A stretch of 54,897 nucleotides of DNA from an uncultured Lachnoclostridium sp. (GTDB taxonomy: Bacteria > Bacillota > Clostridia > Lachnospirales > Lachnospiraceae): positions 1 through 54,897 of the forward strand of contig CAMKRZ010000022.1 of NCBI GenBank assembly GCA_946415315.1. The letters run 5' to 3'. Both the position numbers and the translations under genes were made by a program. Below, one piece after another: positions 51,726-54,897 of the stretch. The stretch's first letter is position 1. Every line of letters begins with the position of its first letter. The notes beneath the pieces are model-generated. The model saw only the letters and a list, made by a program, of their open reading frames with translations. It had not been told where the DNA came from and did not search any database.

Positions 51726-54317
51726 ATGGACGATATTAACGTAATGGACGAACATATTTTTGACCAGATCAATGACGTTGATCTTCGGAAAACGATGGAG
51801 AAATCCTTCGTGGAGTACGCAATGTCGGTTATCGCTTCCCGCGCGCTCCCCGATGTACGCGACGGTCTGAAGCCGGTGCAGAGACGTATTCTCCACGCGA
51901 TGAACGAGCTGAACAACGGACCCGACAAGCCGCACCGTAAATGTGCGCGTATCGTCGGTGATACGATGGGTAAGTACCATCCTCACGGTGACAGCTCCAT
52001 CTACGGAGCGTTGGTCTGCCTGGCGCAGCCGTGGAACACGCGCTACCCGCTCGTGGACGGTCACGGTAACTTCGGTTCCGTGGACGGCGACGGCGCTGCA
52101 GCCATGCGATACACGGAGGCCCGTCTCTCGAAGATCTCCGTTGAGATGCTTGCGGACATCAACAAGGACACCGTCGACATGGTGCCGAACTTTGACGATA
52201 CGGAGAAGGAGCCGGCGGTTCTTCCGGCGCGCTACCCCAATCTCCTGGTCAACGGTACGACCGGTATCGCCGTCGGTATGGCGACCAACATCCCGCCGCA
52301 CAACCTTCGCGAGACGATCGACGCGGTGATCCGCATCATCGACGACCGCATCGCCGGCGAGGAAACGACGATCGAAGAGATCATGCGCATCGTGAAGGGC
52401 CCTGATTTTCCGACGGGCGCGCAGATCCTGGGAACCCGCGGTATCGAGGAAGCGTACCGCACCGGCCGCGGCAAGATCCGCGTTCGCGCCGTCTCCACGA
52501 TCGAGCCGATGGACAACGGCAAGCACCGCATCATCGTGACGGAACTTCCGTACCTCGTAAATAAGGCCCGCCTGATCGAGAAGATCGCGGAGCTGCACAA
52601 GGACAAGAAGGTCGACGGCATCACCGATCTGCGCGACGAGTCCGACCAGAAGGGCATGCGCGTCGTGATCGAGCTGAAGAAGGAAGCCAACCCGACGGTC
52701 GTGCTGAACCATTTGTATAAGCATACACAGCTGCAGGATACGTACGGCGTGATCATGCTCGCCCTCGTGAACAATGAGCCGAAGGTACTCAACCTTCTGC
52801 AAATGCTCACCTACTACCTCCGCCACCAGGAGGAAGTCGTAACCCGCAGAACGAAATATGATCTCAACAAGGCCGAGGAGCGCGAGCATATCATGGAAGC
52901 TCTCCTCAAGGCGCTCGATTTCATCGATGAGGTCATCCAGATCATCCGATCCTCGAAGACGACGCCTGAGGCGAAGCAGCGCCTGATGGATCGCTTCGAT
53001 TTCGACGATGTGCAGGCGCAGGCGATCGTTGACATGCGTCTCCGTCAGCTGACCGGTCTGGAGCGCAGCAAACTCGAGGAAGAATTTGCCGCACTCGAGG
53101 CGAAGATCGCCGAGTATCGGAAAATTCTCTCGGACGAGAACGAGCTTCTCCGCGTCATCAAGACGGAAATCGCCGTGATCCGCGACAAATACGGCGATGA
53201 CCGCCGCACGTCGATCGGTTACGATGAGTTTGATTTCAACGCCGAGGATCTGATCCCCGACGATGCCGTGATCATCGCAATGTCCCGCAAGGGTTACATC
53301 AAGCGCATGAGCCCGGAGGCATTCCGCACGCAGAACCGCGGAGGCAAGGGCATCAAGGGCATGCAGACGATCGAGGAGGATTTCATCGAGCGGCTGCTGA
53401 TGACGACCAATCATCACAACCTTCTCTTCTTCACGAACCTCGGTCGCGTGTATCGCCTGAAAGCATATGAGATTCCGGAGGCTTCGCGCACCGCGCGTGG
53501 CACAGCGGTCATCAACCTGATCCAGCTGCAGCCGGAAGAGCGCGTAACGGCGATGATCCCGGTTCGCGACATGGGCGAGGACGGATACCTCTTCATGGCG
53601 ACGAAGCGAGGCATTATCAAGAAGACGAAGCTGTCGGCATTTGCCAATATCCGTAAACTCGGTATCATTGCGGTCACGCTCCGCGATGACGACCAGCTGA
53701 TCGATGTCAAGGTCACCAAGGATACCACGGAGCTGATGCTGATCACGAAGCTCGGCGCTGCAGTCCGCTTCAGCGAGAGCGACGTGCGCGCGACCGGCCG
53801 CAACGGTATGGGCGTGTACGGCATGCGACTGACGGAAGACAACGAGATCGTCTCGATGGTCGATACCTCCGAGGCGGAGCATGTGCTCTTTATCTCCGAG
53901 AACGGCTACGGCAAGCGTACCGCACCCGAGGAGTTCGCGCTGCATCACCGCGGCGGCAAGGGTATGCGCTGCTACAATGTGATCGACAAGACCGGTCCGC
54001 TCGTCGGCGCACGAATGGTTGACAACACCGATGAAGTCATTATGATCACGAACGAGGGTATCCTGATCCGGATCCCGGTTTCGGACATCAGCATTCTCGG
54101 CCGCAACACTTCCGGCGTCAAATGCATGAACGTCGACGCTGAGAGCGATATCCGTGTTGCGAACTTCGCCAAGGTTTGCGAGACGGAAGGGTTTGTGATC
54201 CCCGGAACGGAGGAGGCATCAGCCGAAGAAGCTTCAGATCCGGACAATGAAGCAACCGCAGAAGCGACGGACGCAGCTGAGTCTGATGCTGAGCCGGGCG
54301 AAGGCGGCGAAGAGTAA
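51726..54317 (+). CDS. gyrA: DNA gyrase subunit A
   Basis: The 863-residue subunit carries the catalytic Tyr129 ([10 protein letters not shown]), the [14 protein letters not shown] region at about residues 86-99, and C-terminal beta-pinwheel repeats with the GyrA-box-like [10 protein letters not shown]. The C terminus ends in an acidic Glu/Asp/Ala tail of about 40 residues. In the quinolone region the Ser83-equivalent is Ser90, while the Asp87-equivalent is Gly94; see findings. It lies 12 bases after gyrB. Confidence 0.98.
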   Translation: MDDINVMDEHIFDQINDVDLRKTMEKSFVEYAMSVIASRALPDVRDGLKPVQRRILHAMNELNNGPDKPHRKCARIVGDTMGKYHPHGDSSIYGALVCLAQPWNTRYPLVDGHGNFGSVDGDGAAAMRYTEARLSKISVEMLADINKDTVDMVPNFDDTEKEPAVLPARYPNLLVNGTTGIAVGMATNIPPHNLRETIDAVIRIIDDRIAGEETTIEEIMRIVKGPDFPTGAQILGTRGIEEAYRTGRGKIRVRAVSTIEPMDNGKHRIIVTELPYLVNKARLIEKIAELHKDKKVDGITDLRDESDQKGMRVVIELKKEANPTVVLNHLYKHTQLQDTYGVIMLALVNNEPKVLNLLQMLTYYLRHQEEVVTRRTKYDLNKAEEREHIMEALLKALDFIDEVIQIIRSSKTTPEAKQRLMDRFDFDDVQAQAIVDMRLRQLTGLERSKLEEEFAALEAKIAEYRKILSDENELLRVIKTEIAVIRDKYGDDRRTSIGYDEFDFNAEDLIPDDAVIIAMSRKGYIKRMSPEAFRTQNRGGKGIKGMQTIEEDFIERLLMTTNHHNLLFFTNLGRVYRLKAYEIPEASRTARGTAVINLIQLQPEERVTAMIPVRDMGEDGYLFMATKRGIIKKTKLSAFANIRKLGIIAVTLRDDDQLIDVKVTKDTTELMLITKLGAAVRFSESDVRATGRNGMGVYGMRLTEDNEIVSMVDTSEAEHVLFISENGYGKRTAPEEFALHHRGGKGMRCYNVIDKTGPLVGARMVDNTDEVIMITNEGILIRIPVSDISILGRNTSGVKCMNVDAESDIRVANFAKVCETEGFVIPGTEEASAEEASDPDNEATAEATDAAESDAEPGEGGEE

Positions 54318-54341
54318 TATAACCGAACAATCCGTACAATT

Positions 54342-54373
54342 CACGGGCGGCAGCGTTGCCGTCCGTGTTTTTG
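54342..54373 (+). terminator. Terminator of gyrA
   Basis: CACGGGCGGCA (54342-54352) pairs with TGCCGTCCGTG (54357-54367), followed by TTTTTG. It lies 25 bases past the gyrA stop. Two inverted CGNAAAAT octamers (54427 and 54468) flank a weaker A/T-rich hairpin further on. Confidence 0.85.
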
Positions 54374-54534
54374 TACGAAACAAGACCGGTGCGGATGAGC
54401 GTGACAGAGAACGTCTGCCGGGCTTTATTTTCCGAATAACCGGCCGAAAACACAGTATATTGTGTTTCGGAAAATGTACTACACAAGTCAGGGAAAATAT
54501 GCGTAAAACACGTGATTTTAAGGGAAAAAATGCC

Positions 54535-54628
54535 TTGACAAAGGTTGTCGGGTTTGCTATTATATTCGATGCACCACCTCAACGAGGCGGTGCGAATTTT
54601 CCGTAAAAACCAGTTTTTTACGGGCTTT
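54535..54628 (+). promoter_or_regulatory. tRNA-Ser promoter and two-hairpin leader
   Basis: TTGACA at 54535-54540 and TATTAT at 54558-54563 (17-base spacing) give a start near 54570. The leader then forms GCACC-CCTC/GAGG-GGTGC (about 54570-54593) and CCGTAAAAA/TTTTTTACGG (about 54601-54625) before the tRNA at 54661. The second stem includes CCGT adjoining a CGNAAAAT octamer (54596). This could be processed leader structure or a small independent RNA. Confidence 0.65.
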
Positions 54629-54660
54629 GCGAAATTCATGTTTGACAGGGATTTCAGCTC

Positions 54661-54748
54661 GGAGAAATACTCAAGAGGCTGAAGAGGCGCCCCTGCTAAG
54701 GGTGTAGGTCGCGTGAGCGGCGCGAGGGTTCAAATCCCTCTTTCTCCG
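54661..54748 (+). tRNA. tRNA-Ser (anticodon GCU)
   Basis: An 88-nt class II tRNA: acceptor GGAGAAA with TTTCTCC and discriminator G, anticodon arm with CTGCTAA carrying GCT, a long variable arm, and T-arm GGTTCAAATCC. CCA is not encoded. Confidence 0.96.
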
Positions 54749-54784
54749 CTTCAAAATTTCTTCCAGAAGTTTTGAAAAAAGTTG

Positions 54785-54813
54785 TTGACAGACGCGTAGG
54801 CTTGTGATATTCT
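54785..54813 (+). promoter_or_regulatory. rRNA operon promoter and leader start
   Basis: TTGACA at 54785-54790 and TATTCT at 54808-54813 have 17-base spacing. The A-rich tract GAAAAAAGTTG upstream is shared with the tRNA-Lys promoter. The leader after it contains CCTTGAAAACCGAACAG, a phrase common before Bacillota 16S genes. The 16S gene itself lies outside the window, so the operon is inferred. Confidence 0.75.
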
Positions 54814-54897
54814 AATCAAGCTGTCGCGGAAACGCAACAGCAGAACCTTGAAAACCGAACAGTGAAACAACCTTGAAATTCGTTTTGAAGTTTCTGG

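Overview
The window is about 54.9 kb of a moderately high-GC chromosome from the phylum Bacillota, most likely class Clostridia and plausibly a relative of Lachnospiraceae. The gene order rpmH-rnpA-yidD-yidC-khpB-mnmE-mnmG-rsmG-parA-parB-DUF4446 on one side of dnaA, and dnaA-dnaN-yaaA-recF-gyrB-gyrA on the other, is the classical Gram-positive replication-origin region. RicT (YaaT), sigma-A-type promoters with 17-bp spacers and strong GGAGG ribosome binding sites fit the same assignment. The species cannot be named from the sequence alone.

Layout. 0.3-3.3 kb: O-acetylhomoserine sulfhydrylase, then a MarR regulator overlapping an esterase lipoprotein, with a palindromic operator at the promoter. 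3.4-12.2 kb: one minus-strand operon holding almost the whole aromatic amino acid pathway in the order pheA, aroB, aroC, aroE-aroK fusion, aroA, a GNAT gene, tyrA and DAHP synthase. It starts from a TTGACA-17-TATTAT promoter and passes through a 300-nt leader encoding a 19-residue Phe/Tyr-rich peptide followed by a pause hairpin and an intrinsic terminator, a textbook ribosome-mediated attenuator. 12.2-16.5 kb: a YD-repeat membrane protein, a MATE transporter and a beta-propeller lipoprotein. 16.6-23.2 kb: transketolase, then the gmk-holB-ricT-trmN6-rsmI operon. 23.4-27.8 kb: trmB, tRNA-Lys(CUU), a CDF cation exporter, a 75-bp tandem repeat block, a DIP1984-family protein and an SDR enzyme. 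27.8-33.9 kb: an operon of one membrane protein and three paralogous YD-type lipoproteins. 34.0 kb: tRNA-Arg(CCU). 34.5-44.7 kb: DUF4446 and the partition, tRNA-modification, YidC and RNase P/L34 operons, with two perfect parS sites embedded in coding sequence. 44.8-45.3 kb: two related elements of about 185 bp that fold into long hairpins. 45.4-54.3 kb: dnaA, oriC, dnaN, yaaA, recF, gyrB and gyrA. The right end has tRNA-Ser(GCU) and the promoter and leader of an rRNA operon whose 16S gene lies outside.

Two genome-level signals stand out. First, the octamer CGNAAAAT occurs about 94 times by hand count on the two strands, where base composition predicts about 4-7. It appears in every reading frame, it dictates otherwise rare codons, and it is scarce in the YD-repeat genes. 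Second, the paired elements between rpmH and dnaA keep their loop sequences while their stem sequences differ in compensating ways, which is the mark of a conserved folded RNA or DNA structure.

All calls come from reading the sequence. No database search, folding program or statistical test was run.
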